A DNA stretch of 64,000 nt from Nocardioides sp. Soil805 (GCF_001429625.1 NZ_LMSU01000001.1:1672003-1736002), one strand, 5' to 3'; shown: positions 17,691 to 29,743, counted from the first letter of the stretch. Notes: generated by a model from the sequence alone, not told the origin. A program made the numbers and translations.

Positions 17691-17978
17691 TCAGACGGTG
17701 GCGACGACCTTGACGTGCTCGAGACGCGCGGTCTCCAGCACGGTGCGCCACGAGGCGGTCGGGCGGCGACGCAGGAGGGCCCGGCGCTCACGCTCGGTCA
17801 TCCCGCCCCAGACGCCCCACTCGATCTGGTTGTCCAGCGCCTCGGCGAGGCACTCGGTGCGCACGGGGCACCCGGCGCACACCTGCTTGGCCTTGTTCTG
17901 CTCCGCGCCGCGCACGAAGAGCGCGTCCGGGGTGTCCTGCTTGCAAGCCGCTCGCGGCGCCCAGTCCTCAACCCACAT
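17691..17978 (-). CDS. wblA: WhiB-family Fe-S redox regulator (WblA/WhiB4 type)
   Basis: The 95-residue protein has 4Fe-4S ligands Cys12, 34, 37 and 43, the GVWGG turn at 55-59 and the basic tail RERRALLRRRP. The start MWVEDWAPRAAC mirrors Streptomyces WblA as I recall it. A GGGGA purine run lies 6 nt upstream of the start, so I prefer the ATG at 17978 over in-frame ATGs at 18020 and 18029. The segment DALFVRGAEQ matches WhiB4/WblA. Position beside the ATPase pair and PASTA PBP supports orthology. It senses redox stress and controls antioxidant, cell-wall or developmental genes in relatives. Confidence 0.93.
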   Translation of the reverse strand: MWVEDWAPRAACKQDTPDALFVRGAEQNKAKQVCAGCPVRTECLAEALDNQIEWGVWGGMTERERRALLRRRPTASWRTVLETARLEHVKVVATV

Positions 17979-17985
17979 GTCGATC

Positions 17986-18000
17986 CCCACAATCTGTGGG
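17986..18000 (-). promoter_or_regulatory. Small hairpin in the wblA leader
   Basis: CCCACA-ATC-TGTGGG is a perfect 6-bp dyad only 7 bp upstream of the chosen wblA start. In the mRNA its 3' arm merges with the GGGGA ribosome-binding purines, so folding could hide the site. Confidence 0.35.
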
Positions 18001-18006
18001 CCTGCG

Positions 18007-18029
18007 ATGGTCGCCCCCATAGCGACCAT
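18007..18029. promoter_or_regulatory. Perfect dyad between wblA and ponA
   Basis: ATGGTCGC-N7-GCGACCAT is an exact 8-bp inverted repeat 29-51 bp upstream of the wblA start. It is a good candidate operator for wblA. The binding protein is unknown. Confidence 0.45.
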
Positions 18030-18092
18030 TCACGACCCGGGCTCAAAGGTATGTACCAGTGAGAGGTTGAGATAGGCACCACTTGGCTCAAA

Positions 18093-18110
18093 TCACATGG
18101 TCCTTTGTGA
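18093..18110. promoter_or_regulatory. TCACA-N8-TGTGA dyad upstream of ponA
   Basis: A perfect 5-bp inverted repeat lies 59-76 bp before the ponA start, in the most AT-rich part of the gap. Its half-sites are in the opposite order to the Crp consensus. TACATT at 18156-18161 may be the ponA -10, leaving a leaderless or near-leaderless mRNA. Confidence 0.35.
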
Positions 18111-18168
18111 CTACTCCTCGCTCGCGCGAACTGGGGGTGTGCTAGTCCCCTCCCGTACATTGGGGCCC

Positions 18169-20553
18169 ATGTCCTCGCCCTCCTCCTCCCGCGACCAGGG
18201 TCGCTCGACCGCCCGGACCGTGGCCTCGCACCTCGCCGTGATGGCCGTCGTCTCGGTCATCGTCGGTGTCCTCGTCGCCGGCCTGGCCATCCCGTTCGCG
18301 GGGGTCCTCGGGGTCGCGACCAAGGACGTCAGCAAGGGCATGGTCAACCTCCCGTCGGAGCTCGAGGCCAAGGAGCTCGCCCAGAAGACGCGCATCTACG
18401 ACGTCAACGGCAACCTCATCGCCTCGCTCTACGACCAGAACCGCATCAACGTCCCGCTGAGCCAGATCTCGCGCAAGATGGTGCAGTCGATCGTGGGGAT
18501 CGAGGACTACCGCTACTACGACCACGGCGCCCTGGACATCCGAGGCACGCTGCGCGCCTTCGTCACCAACCAGGCCAGCGGCTCGGTGCAGGGGGGGTCG
18601 TCGATCACCCAGCAGATGGTCAAGCAGACCCTGCTGAACCAGGCGGAGACCAAGAAGGAGGCGGCCGCCGCCACCGACGACACCTACGCCCGCAAGATCC
18701 GCGAGCTGCGCTACGCGATCGCCTTCGAGAAGAACTACTCCAAGGACTGGATCCTCGAGCGGTACCTCAACATCGCCTACTTCGGCGACGGGGCGTACGG
18801 CGTCCAGTCGGCCGCTCGCCACTACTTCTCCAAGAACGCCAAGAACCTCAACTACGTGCAGTCCGCGCTGCTGGCCGGGCTGGTCAAGAACCCCACGGGC
18901 TACGACCCCACCAACTCCCCCGAGCGGGCCCTCAACCGGCGCAACGTGGTCCTCGACCGGATGGCCCAGCTCGGCGTCCTCGACCGCGCCAAGGCCGACA
19001 AGCTCAAGGAGCGCAAGCTCGGCCTCAAGATCGAGCGCTCGCCCAACGGCTGCCAGCAGTCCCAGGCGCCGTTCTTCTGCGACTACGCCGTCAACTACCT
19101 GATGAAGGACGAGTCCCTCGGCGAGACCGCCAAGGACCGCCGGCGCCTGCTGCAGTCCGGCGGCCTGACGATCCGGACCACGCTGGACCTCGACTTCCAG
19201 AAGGCCGCCGACCAGGCCGTCTCGGCGCACGTCGACCCGACCGACCAGGCGATCGGCGGCCTGGCCATGGTGGAGCCCGGCACCGGCTACGTGAAGGCGC
19301 TGGCCCAGTCGCGTCCGATGGGCAAGGACAAGGCCAACGGCCAGACCTACCTCAACTACGTCGTCCCGCGGAAGTACGGCGACGCCAACGGCTTCCAGGC
19401 CGGCTCGACGTTCAAGGTGTTCGTCCTCGCCGCCGCCATCAACCAGGGCATCCCGCTCAGCACCTCGATCCCGTCGCCGGACAGCCTCGAGCTCCCGGAC
19501 AGCAGCTTCGAGACGTGCGACGGACCGTACGCCGGAAGCGGCTCGTGGCCGGTGTCCAACTCCACCGGCTCGGGGACGTTCAACCTCTACACCGGCACGC
19601 AGAACTCGGTGAACACCTTCTTCGCCCAGCTCGAGCAGCGCACCGGGATGTGCGAGCCGATCGAGCTGGCCGAGCAGATGGGCATCACGCTGCCCGAGAG
19701 CCAGAAGGTCCCCTCGTGGATCCTGGGCGTCTCCGACTCCAACCCGCTGACCATGGCCGAGGCCTACGCCACCTTCGGCGCCCGGGGCATCCACTGCGAC
19801 TCGCTGCCGGTCACCTCGATCAACGACGCCAACGGCAACCTGGTCAAGGACTACCCGAAGACCTGCGAGCAGGTCATGCCCGGGGCGACCGCCGACGCCG
19901 TCAACGACGTGCTGCGCGGAGTCATGGAGCCGGGCGGCTTCGGTCAGAACATCGCCATCGACAAGCCCTCGGCCGGCAAGACCGGTACCAACAACTCCAA
20001 CATGGCCGTGTGGTTCGCGGGCTACACCCCGGAGATCGCCGCCGCGGCGATGGTCGCCGGCGCGGACCCGCTCGGCAACTGGGTGACCCTCAACGGGCAG
20101 GTCGTGGGCGGCAGCTACATCAGCGAGGCGTTCGGCTCCACGACCGCCGGCCCCATCTGGGGCGACGCCATGGCCGCCGTCTCACCCAAGCTCGACTACA
20201 CCGACTTCACCACCCCCTCCGGCGACCAGATCGCCGGCGTGCTCACCGCCGTGCCCGACGTCAGCGGCATGGACCAGCCGGCAGCGACGCAGGCCCTCGA
20301 GGCGGCGGGCTTCGTCGTCAGCGTCGGCGGCGCCGTCAACTCCGAGGTGCCCGAGGGCCTGGTCGCCTACACCTCCCCCGGCGGCGGCACCTCGCTGAGC
20401 AGCGGCGACACCGTGGTCATCTACCCGTCCACCGGCTACGTCCCGCCGCCGCCCCAGCCGAGCGGCGGTGGCGGCAACGGCGGCGGTGGCGGTGGCGGCA
20501 ACCCCGGCCAGGGCAACGGCAACGGGAACGGGAACGGCAACGGCAACCGCTGA
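18169..20553 (+). CDS. ponA: Class A penicillin-binding protein with one PASTA domain (PonA2-like)
   Basis: The 794-residue bifunctional peptidoglycan synthase has an N-terminal membrane anchor (about 21-46). A GT51 glycosyltransferase follows, with catalytic Glu112 in IEDYRYYDHGALD. The transpeptidase has S413-T-F-K416, S480-V-N482 and K604-T-G. One PASTA domain spans about 695-757. A low-complexity tail rich in Pro, Gly and Asn closes the protein. The domain order and place beside wblA match mycobacterial ponA2. The ATG at 18169 fits the anchor. It makes and cross-links peptidoglycan at the outer membrane face. Confidence 0.96.
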   Translation: MSSPSSSRDQGRSTARTVASHLAVMAVVSVIVGVLVAGLAIPFAGVLGVATKDVSKGMVNLPSELEAKELAQKTRIYDVNGNLIASLYDQNRINVPLSQISRKMVQSIVGIEDYRYYDHGALDIRGTLRAFVTNQASGSVQGGSSITQQMVKQTLLNQAETKKEAAAATDDTYARKIRELRYAIAFEKNYSKDWILERYLNIAYFGDGAYGVQSAARHYFSKNAKNLNYVQSALLAGLVKNPTGYDPTNSPERALNRRNVVLDRMAQLGVLDRAKADKLKERKLGLKIERSPNGCQQSQAPFFCDYAVNYLMKDESLGETAKDRRRLLQSGGLTIRTTLDLDFQKAADQAVSAHVDPTDQAIGGLAMVEPGTGYVKALAQSRPMGKDKANGQTYLNYVVPRKYGDANGFQAGSTFKVFVLAAAINQGIPLSTSIPSPDSLELPDSSFETCDGPYAGSGSWPVSNSTGSGTFNLYTGTQNSVNTFFAQLEQRTGMCEPIELAEQMGITLPESQKVPSWILGVSDSNPLTMAEAYATFGARGIHCDSLPVTSINDANGNLVKDYPKTCEQVMPGATADAVNDVLRGVMEPGGFGQNIAIDKPSAGKTGTNNSNMAVWFAGYTPEIAAAAMVAGADPLGNWVTLNGQVVGGSYISEAFGSTTAGPIWGDAMAAVSPKLDYTDFTTPSGDQIAGVLTAVPDVSGMDQPAATQALEAAGFVVSVGGAVNSEVPEGLVAYTSPGGGTSLSSGDTVVIYPSTGYVPPPPQPSGGGGNGGGGGGGNPGQGNGNGNGNGNGNR

Positions 20554-20574
20554 CCGCCCGGACCGCCGGACGCG

Positions 20575-21033
20575 TCAGCCGAGCTGGCGTCGTACCTCCG
20601 CGGCGACCGCACCACCGTCCGCACGGCCCTTGACCTGCGGGCTCACGACGCCCATCACCTTGCCCATGGCCCGCATGCCCTCACCGGCCGCGCCGGTCTG
20701 GGCGATGGCCGAGGTGACGAGGTCGGCGATCTCGGTGGCCGAGAGCTGCTCGGGCAGGTAGCCGGCGATCACCTCGCCCTCGGCGGCCTCCTTGGCCGCC
20801 ATCTCGGGCCGGTTGCCCTCCTCGAAGGCGACCGCGGCCTCGCGGCGCTTCTTGGCCTCGGTGGAGAGCACGCCGATGATGTCGTCGTCGGTGAGCTCGC
20901 GCTGCTCCTTGCCGGCCACCTCGGCGTTCGTGATGGCCGTCAGGACCATCCGCAGCGTGGAGGAGCGCACCTCGTCGCGTGCCTTGATCGAGGCGGTCAG
21001 GTCGGTGCGCAGGCGGTCCTTGAGGGAGCTCAT
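20575..21033 (-). CDS. YqeY/GatB-like domain protein
   Basis: The 152-residue helical protein starts MSSLKDRLRTDLTASIKARD and contains RELTDDDIIGVLSTEAKKRREAA and EGEVIAGYLPEQLS, diagnostic of the YqeY family. This family shares the tRNA-binding helical domain of GatB, but its role is unclear. It converges with ponA. Its ATG overlaps a possible start of the divergent phosphoesterase gene. The gene also lies near ponA2 in mycobacteria. Confidence 0.92.
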   Translation of the reverse strand: MSSLKDRLRTDLTASIKARDEVRSSTLRMVLTAITNAEVAGKEQRELTDDDIIGVLSTEAKKRREAAVAFEEGNRPEMAAKEAAEGEVIAGYLPEQLSATEIADLVTSAIAQTGAAGEGMRAMGKVMGVVSPQVKGRADGGAVAAEVRRQLG

Positions 21034-21058
21034 GGGGCCATTGTGGCAGCCTTGCGGC

Positions 21059-22003
21059 GTGCCCCTCCTCCCCTTGGTCCGTCGCACGCTCGGCGTCGCC
21101 CTGCCCGCGGGCGCCGTGGCCGGGACCGCGCTCGCGACGTACGCCGCGTGGGAGGCCCGCCAGTACACGCTGCGTGAGGTGAGCGTCCCGCTGCTCCCCG
21201 CCGGGCACCGGCCGCTGCGGGTGCTGCACCTCAGCGACATCCACATGGCCCCCGACCAGCACGCCAAGCAGGAGTGGCTGCGTGGCCTCGCCGACCTCGA
21301 GCCCGACCTGGTCGTCGACACCGGAGACAACCTGGCGCACATGCGGTCGGTCCCGGTGGTGCTGGACGCGCTGGGCGGTCTGCTCGACCGTCCGGGCGTC
21401 TCGGTCTTCGGGTCCAACGACTACTACTCCCCCGGCTGGCGCAACCCCGCCCGCTACCTCCTGCCGGACACCGGGCAGCGCAACACCCACACGCCCCAGC
21501 TGCCGTGGCGCGACCTGCGCAGGGGGCTCGTCGACGCCGGCTGGCTGCACCTGCGCAACGAGCTCGGCTCGCTCACCGTCGGCGACACGACCTTCGCCCT
21601 CGCGGGGGTCGACGACCCGCACCTGGACTACGACGACCTCGGCGCCGTGGCCGGGCCGGCCGACCCCGGTGCCGACGTGCGCCTGGCGATCACCCACGCG
21701 CCGTACCTGCGCGTCCTCGACCAGTTCGCCGCCGACGGGTACGACGCCGTGATCGCCGGCCACACGCACGGTGGCCAGGTGTGCCTGCCGGGGTACGGCG
21801 CCCTGACCACCAACTGCGACCTCGACCGGGCGCGAGCCAAGGGCCTGCACCGCCACCCGGCCGACTCCCGCCCCGGCGACCCGGGGTCGTCGTGGCTGCA
21901 CGTCTCGGCAGGACTCGGCACGAACCCCTACGTCCGCTTCCGCGTCGCCTGCCGACCCGAGGCGACGCTGATGACCCTCACGCCGCGTCCCGGACCGGCC
22001 TGA
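21059..22003 (+). CDS. Membrane-anchored metallophosphoesterase
   Basis: The 314-residue protein has an N-terminal hydrophobic anchor (LGVALPAGAVAGTALATYA) and the calcineurin-like motifs HLSDIHM, VDTGDN, FGSNDYY and GHTHGG. Together these bind two metals. It resembles Rv3683, which also follows the ponA2 region. A GTG at 21059 gives a compact start. An in-frame ATG at 21032 with a GAGGG purine run is an alternative and would overlap the YqeY start on the other strand. The substrate is unknown; UDP-sugar or lipid phosphodiesters are possible. Confidence 0.88.
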   Translation: MPLLPLVRRTLGVALPAGAVAGTALATYAAWEARQYTLREVSVPLLPAGHRPLRVLHLSDIHMAPDQHAKQEWLRGLADLEPDLVVDTGDNLAHMRSVPVVLDALGGLLDRPGVSVFGSNDYYSPGWRNPARYLLPDTGQRNTHTPQLPWRDLRRGLVDAGWLHLRNELGSLTVGDTTFALAGVDDPHLDYDDLGAVAGPADPGADVRLAITHAPYLRVLDQFAADGYDAVIAGHTHGGQVCLPGYGALTTNCDLDRARAKGLHRHPADSRPGDPGSSWLHVSAGLGTNPYVRFRVACRPEATLMTLTPRPGPA

Positions 22004-22104
22004 GACCCCGGCTCCGTCTCCCCCTCCGATCCCGATTTCGGAGGCGTCCGACCGCTCGGGTATGCTCGCCGTGCTTCGCAGCCGGTCACCGGTTCGGAGC
22101 GGAT

Positions 22105-22178
22105 CGGGCTGTGGCGCAGCTTGGTAGCGCGCCTCGTTCGGGACGAGGAGGCCGCAGGTTCAAATCCTGTCAGCCCGA
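22105..22178 (+). tRNA. tRNA-Pro (anticodon CGG)
   Basis: A 74-nt cloverleaf: acceptor CGGGCTG pairs with CAGCCCG, the anticodon stem CCTCG/CGAGG carries loop TTCGGGA, and the T-arm has GGTTCAAATCC. CCA is not encoded. It reads proline CCG codons. Confidence 0.96.
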
Positions 22179-22185
22179 CCGATCA

Positions 22186-22242
22186 GATGTCCTGAGGACA
22201 TCAGCAGGGCCCGGACCCACCACCGTGGGACCGGGCCCTGCT
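22186..22242 (+). terminator. Two-hairpin trailer after tRNA-Pro
   Basis: GATGTCC-TGA-GGACATC (22186-22202) is followed by AGCAGGGCCCGG (22203-22214) pairing with CCGGGCCCTGCT (22231-22242). A nested CCCAC/GTGGG sits inside the second hairpin. The same two-part design follows tRNA-Ser(GCU) at 52408. Confidence 0.75.
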
Positions 22243-22373
22243 CCATGTCCGGCACCGCTCCGCCACGACTCCGGCACCGCCCCGCCAGCGCGGAGGATCC
22301 GACGGCCCCACGGCGTCCGATCCTCCGCGCTGGTCGCGGACCGGCCCGCAACGCCCGTGGCACACTTCGCCGC

Positions 22374-23168
<795 letters not shown>

Positions 23169-23175
23169 CGGCTCC

Positions 23176-25498
<2,323 letters not shown>

Positions 25499-25505
25499 GG
25501 TTGGT

Positions 25506-25561
25506 CCCCTGCGATGGTCGGTGGCTCGAGCAGCCATGAGTCTACGTGGGCTCCGCAGGGG
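25506..25561 (-). promoter_or_regulatory. Long-range inverted repeat in the lysC leader
   Basis: CCCCTGCG (25506-25513) and CGCAGGGG (25554-25561) are perfect 8-bp complements separated by 40 nt. In the mRNA the 3' arm contains the AGGGG of the lysC ribosome-binding site, so pairing would mask it. No lysine-riboswitch core was recognised. Confidence 0.35.
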
Positions 25562-25621
25562 CACCCGGCCGCATCTCACGGCCGCGGCACCCGCGGACGC
25601 GGAGCGGGTACGGCGCGTGGC

Positions 25622-26230
25622 TCAGGCGGACGGCCCGGCCTCGCCGAGGATCTCGTTGGCCACCGCCACGGCCTCGGCGTCGGCGTCGAAGTCGGTGTCG
25701 AAGCGGTCGTGCGCCACCACGGTCAGCAGGGCGTTGAGCGCGGCGCCGGCGAGGTTTCCCCAGTTGTTGACGTAGGAGAACTGCCACCACCACAGCGCCT
25801 CGGCGATGTCGCCGCGCTGGTAGTGGCGCAGGCCGTTGTCGAGGTCGGTCACGATGGAGGCGAGGTCGTCGGACAGCTGGCTGACGACCACCTCCGGGAC
25901 GTAGGGGTCGAACACGAAGCTGTAGGTGTCGACGCTGTCCAGCATCTGCGCGAGGCGCAGCCGCAGCTCGTCGATGTCGGCCTCGGGCCCCACGTCGGGC
26001 TGGTACTCCTCGCGCGGTTGGAAGTCCATCTGCGCGCCGAGCCGGGCGCCGGCGAGCAGCACCTGGCTGATCTCCAGCAGCAGCAGCGAGACGGCCCGCG
26101 AGCCGTTGCCCTCGCGGGCGACCTCGCGCACCGCGATGAGGAAGGACTCGATCTGGGCGGCGATCTGCGAGGCGAACTGGGCCTCGTCGATCACGCCGCC
26201 GGTCATGTCGGTCTTGGTGTAGTCAGTCAT
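25622..26230 (-). CDS. DUF5063-type conserved protein
   Basis: The 202-residue soluble protein starts [20 protein letters not shown] and is mostly helical. It has the conserved patch [25 protein letters not shown] near residue 145 that I associate with actinobacterial DUF5063 proteins encoded after recR. Its start overlaps the recR stop by 8 bp, so the two are co-translated. Function is unknown; position suggests a link to recombination repair or simply operon conservation. Confidence 0.8.
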   Translation of the reverse strand: MTDYTKTDMTGGVIDEAQFASQIAAQIESFLIAVREVAREGNGSRAVSLLLLEISQVLLAGARLGAQMDFQPREEYQPDVGPEADIDELRLRLAQMLDSVDTYSFVFDPYVPEVVVSQLSDDLASIVTDLDNGLRHYQRGDIAEALWWWQFSYVNNWGNLAGAALNALLTVVAHDRFDTDFDADAEAVAVANEILGEAGPSA

Positions 26231-26822
26231 CTGCTGATCGCCTTCCTACGAACGCCCGGCCGAGGGTGACCTCGTCGGCGTACTCGAGGTCTCCACCCAC
26301 TGGCAGTCCACTCGCCAGTCGCGTCACGCGCAACCCCATGGGCTTGAGCATCCGGGTGAGGTAGGTCGCGGTGGCCTCCCCCTCCAGGTTGGGGTCGGTC
26401 GCCAGGATGCACTCGGTGATGGTGCCGTCGGCCAGGCGCACCATGAGCTCGCGGATGCGCAGCTGGTCGGGGCCGATGCCGTCGATGGGCGAGATCGCCC
26501 CGCCGAGCACGTGGTAGCGACCCCGGAACTCCCGGGTGCGCTCGATCGCGACGACGTCCTTGTACTCCTCGACCACGCACAGCACGGCCGGGTCGCGGCG
26601 CGGGTCGCGACAGATGCGGCACTGCTCGTCCTGCGACACGTTGAAGCACACCGTGCAGAACTTGACCTTGGCCTTGACCTCGATGAGCACGTCGGCGAGA
26701 CGGCGTACGTCGGCGGGCTCGGCCTGGAGCAGGTGGAACGCGATCCGCTGCGCGCTCTTGGGACCGATGCCCGGCAGCCGGCCGAGCTCGTCGATGAGGT
26801 CCTGTACGACGCCTTCGTACAA
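26223..26822 (-). CDS. recR: Recombination mediator RecR
   Basis: The 199-residue protein works with RecF and RecO to load RecA onto gapped DNA. The helix-hairpin-helix [20 protein letters not shown] is at the N-terminus. A C4 zinc finger has Cys56, 59, 68 and 71. The Toprim domain includes [14 protein letters not shown], and a C-terminal Walker-like segment follows. The length is standard. It lies 8 bp after ybaB, in the conserved dnaX-ybaB-recR order. Confidence 0.97.
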   Translation of the reverse strand: MYEGVVQDLIDELGRLPGIGPKSAQRIAFHLLQAEPADVRRLADVLIEVKAKVKFCTVCFNVSQDEQCRICRDPRRDPAVLCVVEEYKDVVAIERTREFRGRYHVLGGAISPIDGIGPDQLRIRELMVRLADGTITECILATDPNLEGEATATYLTRMLKPMGLRVTRLASGLPVGGDLEYADEVTLGRAFVGRRSADD

Positions 26823-26830
26823 CGAAGGTC

Positions 26831-27217
26831 CTAGAACCCGAGCGGGCCGCCGGGCGCCCCGCCCTGGTCGTCGGAGCCACCGAGGCCACCCGCGAGGGGC
26901 CCGAGCGTCTCGCTGGCCAGCGCGTCGGCCTGGGCCTTCGCGTCGCGGTAGGCCGCGACCACCATGTCGGACAGGTCCGAGAGGTCGTCCGCGTCCGAGC
27001 CGTCGAACTGCCCGGCGGTGATCGCCAGGCCGACGAGCTCCCCGACGCCGTTGACCGTCACGGTCACGGCGCCGCCGGCGACCGTGCCGTCGAGCGTCTG
27101 CTCGGCGAGGCGGGCCTGTGCGGTGGTCAGCTGCTCCTGCATCTGCTGCGCCTGCTGGAGCAGGGCGCCCATGTCGAAGCCGCCGCCACCGAGTCCCTCG
27201 AAGGGGTTCTGGGTCAT
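26831..27217 (-). CDS. ybaB: YbaB/EbfC-family nucleoid-associated protein
   Basis: The 128-residue protein starts after AGGAGAGACC at ATG 27217. It contains [26 protein letters not shown] (tweezer helix; positions 15-40), [16 protein letters not shown] and a Gly-rich tail. YbaB dimers bind DNA as tweezers. The long Gly-rich N- and C-termini are common in actinobacteria. It sits between dnaX and recR. Confidence 0.94.
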   Translation of the reverse strand: MTQNPFEGLGGGGFDMGALLQQAQQMQEQLTTAQARLAEQTLDGTVAGGAVTVTVNGVGELVGLAITAGQFDGSDADDLSDLSDMVVAAYRDAKAQADALASETLGPLAGGLGGSDDQGGAPGGPLGF

Positions 27218-27269
27218 GGTCTCTCCTGACGTCGTGGGGTCGTGGGTGGTGCGGTCGGGTCGTGCGGGC

Positions 27270-29585
27270 TCACGTGTGCCTGATCTCGTCGATGACCTTG
27301 GCGCCGAGGGTCTGCTGGAGCAGCGCGGTGCTGTCGAGTCCCTGGGTGTCGGCATCCGGGTCGTCGGGGTCCGCGGCCGCGTCGGCCAGCGCCGCGTGGT
27401 CCACCCTGGGCTCGTCGGAGCTCGGTGCGGTCCGGGAGCGCTCGAGGGCCTCCCGGGCGGCCAGGAGACCGGCGGAGTCCTGGGGCGGGCGGGCTGCCTC
27501 GGGCGGGGCGGCCGGAGCCGCGGGCTCGCCCGCCGCCCCTCCGGTCACCCAGTCGGGCGGGGAGTCCACGGGGGCGCGCTCGTCGGGCATCGCGGACGGG
27601 GCCGGCGAGGCGGGCGCGGACCACGCCGCCGGCGTCGTGACGACCGGCTGGCCGCTGCCGCCCGCGGCGCTCGGGTCGACGATGGCGTCGATGCGCCAGT
27701 CGACCCCCACCACGTCGATCGCGGCCTGGCGCAGGATCTCGTCGCACCCGCCGCCCACGAACGACTCACGCGCACCGTGGCTCGCGAAGCCGACCGTGAG
27801 GGTGCGGGAGTCGACGCCGACGACCTGGGCGTTCTGGGTGAGGATCATCCAGGCCAGCCGGCGGCGCATCTTGGTCGCGTCGACGATGTCCGGCCAGAGC
27901 CGCCGGACCTCGACCATGCTCAACCCGCCCTGGGGACCGCTCGCTTGGCCGTCATCGCCGGCGGACGGCGCGGCGACCGCTCCGCCCGGGGCGGCGGCCG
28001 GGGTCGCGGCGTCGGGTGTCGGTGCCTCCTGCGTCGCCACCGGCGGCTGCCCGGGCGCGGTGGGGGGTGCCGTGACCGCGGGCCACGCCGGCTCGGCCTC
28101 CCGGGAGGCGACCGGCTCGTCGTCCGGGGACCCCGGTGCGGCCGGAGCCTGCGACGCGCTCGTGGTCGGGGGCACGTCCTCGGCAGCAGCGACCGGAGCG
28201 TCGGCGGGCGGTCGGGGCGCGGACGCCGGGGCGGGAGCCGGGTCCGCCGGCACCTCGCCGGGCGCCATCTGGGGAGCCGCCTGCTGGGGGACGTCGACCG
28301 GCACCTCGGCGGGCGCAGGCGCGGCCAGGACCGGCTCGGGGCGGGTCGCCGCGGGTCGCGGGGCGACCGCGCGGGCGGCGGGCGCACCGGCGGAGGGGGC
28401 GGCACTGACCGCACCGCTGACGTCGAGGCGACGCTCGAGGCGGTCGAGGCGCGCCATCACGCCGTCGTTGGTGTGGTCGGCCCCGGGCAGCAGGACCCGG
28501 GCACAGATCAGCTCGAGCAGCAGCCGCGGCGCGGTGGCCCCGCGCATCTCGGTGAGCCCGGCGGCCACGATGTCGGCGGCCCGGCTCAGCTCCAGGGCCC
28601 CGAAGCGGGCGGCCTGGGCGACCAGCCGCTCCCCCGCGTCCTCGGCGACGTCGATGAGCCCGCTCGCCGGTGCCTCAGGCACGGCAGCGACGATCACCAG
28701 GTCGCGCAACCGGCGCAACAGGTCCTCGGTGAAGCGGCGCGGGTCCTGCCCCGTCTCGACCACCTTGTCGACGACACCGAAGACCGCCGCGCCGTCCCCG
28801 GCCGCGAACGCGTCGACGACCTCGTCGAGCAGCGCGTCGGGGGTGAAACCGAGCAGTGCCGTGGCCAGCGCGTGGGTCACGCCCGTGGGGCCCGCGCCGC
28901 CGAGGAGCTGGTCGAGCACCGAGAGCGTGTCGCGGGCCGAGCCGCCACCGGCGCGCACCACCAGGGGCAGCGCGGCCGGCTCGATCGCCACGCCCTCCTC
29001 CTCGCACAGCCGGGAGAGGTAGTCCGAGAGCAGCCGCGGCGGGATCAGCCGGAAGGGGTAGTGGTGGGTGCGCGACCGGATCGTCGGCAGCACCTTCTCC
29101 GGCTCCGTCGTGGCGAAGATGAAGCGCAGGTGGGGCGGGGGCTCCTCGACCAGCTTGAGGAGCGCGTTGAAGCCCTGTGGGGAGACCATGTGGGCCTCGT
29201 CGATGATGTAGATCTTGTAGCGGTCGCGGACCGGGGAGAAGAACGCCTTCTCGCGCAGGTCGCGGGCGTCGTCGACACCGCCGTGCGAGGCCGCGTCGAT
29301 CTCGATGACGTCGATGGAGCCGGACCCGCCGCGGGCCAGCTCGCGGCAGGAGTCGCACTCGCCGCACGGGTCGGCCACCGGGGCCTGGGCGCAGTTGAGG
29401 GAGCGGGCCAGGATGCGCGCGGAGGTCGTCTTGCCGCAGCCGCGCGGCCCGGAGAAGAGGTAGGCGTGGTTGACCCGGTCGTTGGCCAGCGCGACACGCA
29501 GCGGCTCCGTGACGTGGTCCTGGCCGATGACCTCGGCGAACGTCTCGGGCCGGTAGCGGCGATAGAGGGCGAGCGGTGACTCCAC
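27270..29585 (-). CDS. dnaX: DNA polymerase III subunit gamma/tau
   Basis: The 771-residue clamp-loader subunit has Walker A GPRGCGKT at 46-53, a zinc module with Cys65, 74, 77 and 80, IIDEAHMVSPQGFNALLKLVEEP as Walker B region, and sensor RVYP-like FATTEPEKVLPTIRSR. Domain III follows. A Pro/Ala-rich linker of about 200 residues leads to a conserved C-terminal tau domain (VEVRRLWPDIVDATKMRRRL). The start is GTG at 29585. No A-rich slippery heptamer is evident, so separate gamma by frameshift is not supported. The SRP RNA gene lies just upstream. Confidence 0.97.
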   Translation of the reverse strand: MESPLALYRRYRPETFAEVIGQDHVTEPLRVALANDRVNHAYLFSGPRGCGKTTSARILARSLNCAQAPVADPCGECDSCRELARGGSGSIDVIEIDAASHGGVDDARDLREKAFFSPVRDRYKIYIIDEAHMVSPQGFNALLKLVEEPPPHLRFIFATTEPEKVLPTIRSRTHHYPFRLIPPRLLSDYLSRLCEEEGVAIEPAALPLVVRAGGGSARDTLSVLDQLLGGAGPTGVTHALATALLGFTPDALLDEVVDAFAAGDGAAVFGVVDKVVETGQDPRRFTEDLLRRLRDLVIVAAVPEAPASGLIDVAEDAGERLVAQAARFGALELSRAADIVAAGLTEMRGATAPRLLLELICARVLLPGADHTNDGVMARLDRLERRLDVSGAVSAAPSAGAPAARAVAPRPAATRPEPVLAAPAPAEVPVDVPQQAAPQMAPGEVPADPAPAPASAPRPPADAPVAAAEDVPPTTSASQAPAAPGSPDDEPVASREAEPAWPAVTAPPTAPGQPPVATQEAPTPDAATPAAAPGGAVAAPSAGDDGQASGPQGGLSMVEVRRLWPDIVDATKMRRRLAWMILTQNAQVVGVDSRTLTVGFASHGARESFVGGGCDEILRQAAIDVVGVDWRIDAIVDPSAAGGSGQPVVTTPAAWSAPASPAPSAMPDERAPVDSPPDWVTGGAAGEPAAPAAPPEAARPPQDSAGLLAAREALERSRTAPSSDEPRVDHAALADAAADPDDPDADTQGLDSTALLQQTLGAKVIDEIRHT

Positions 29586-29657
29586 GTCTGCACCCTAACG
29601 ACCGGGTCCGACAGCGACCACCGGGCGCTGGTGCGCCAGCCGCCGCCGGACGAAGAG

Positions 29658-29743
29658 GCCCCCCACGCACCCGACAGAGCTTGCTTGCCCTTGCTGCCTT
29701 CCGGCCCTGGGGGAGTTGGGCAAGATGTCGCCACGTGGGGGGT
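29658..29743 (-). ncRNA. ffs: Signal recognition particle RNA (small bacterial 4.5S type)
   Basis: Read on the minus strand, the terminal CCCCCCACG pairs with CGTGGGGGG. The apical region contains CAGGGCCGGAAGGCAGCAAGGG, which includes the conserved GGAAGGCAGCA tetraloop and Ffh-binding loop. It is encoded about 73 bp before dnaX, the usual actinobacterial location. Confidence 0.93.

Noticed and set aside
27270..29585. A programmed frameshift producing a short gamma form of DnaX
   Set aside because: No A-rich slippery heptamer and no downstream stop in the alternative frame at the expected position were evident.
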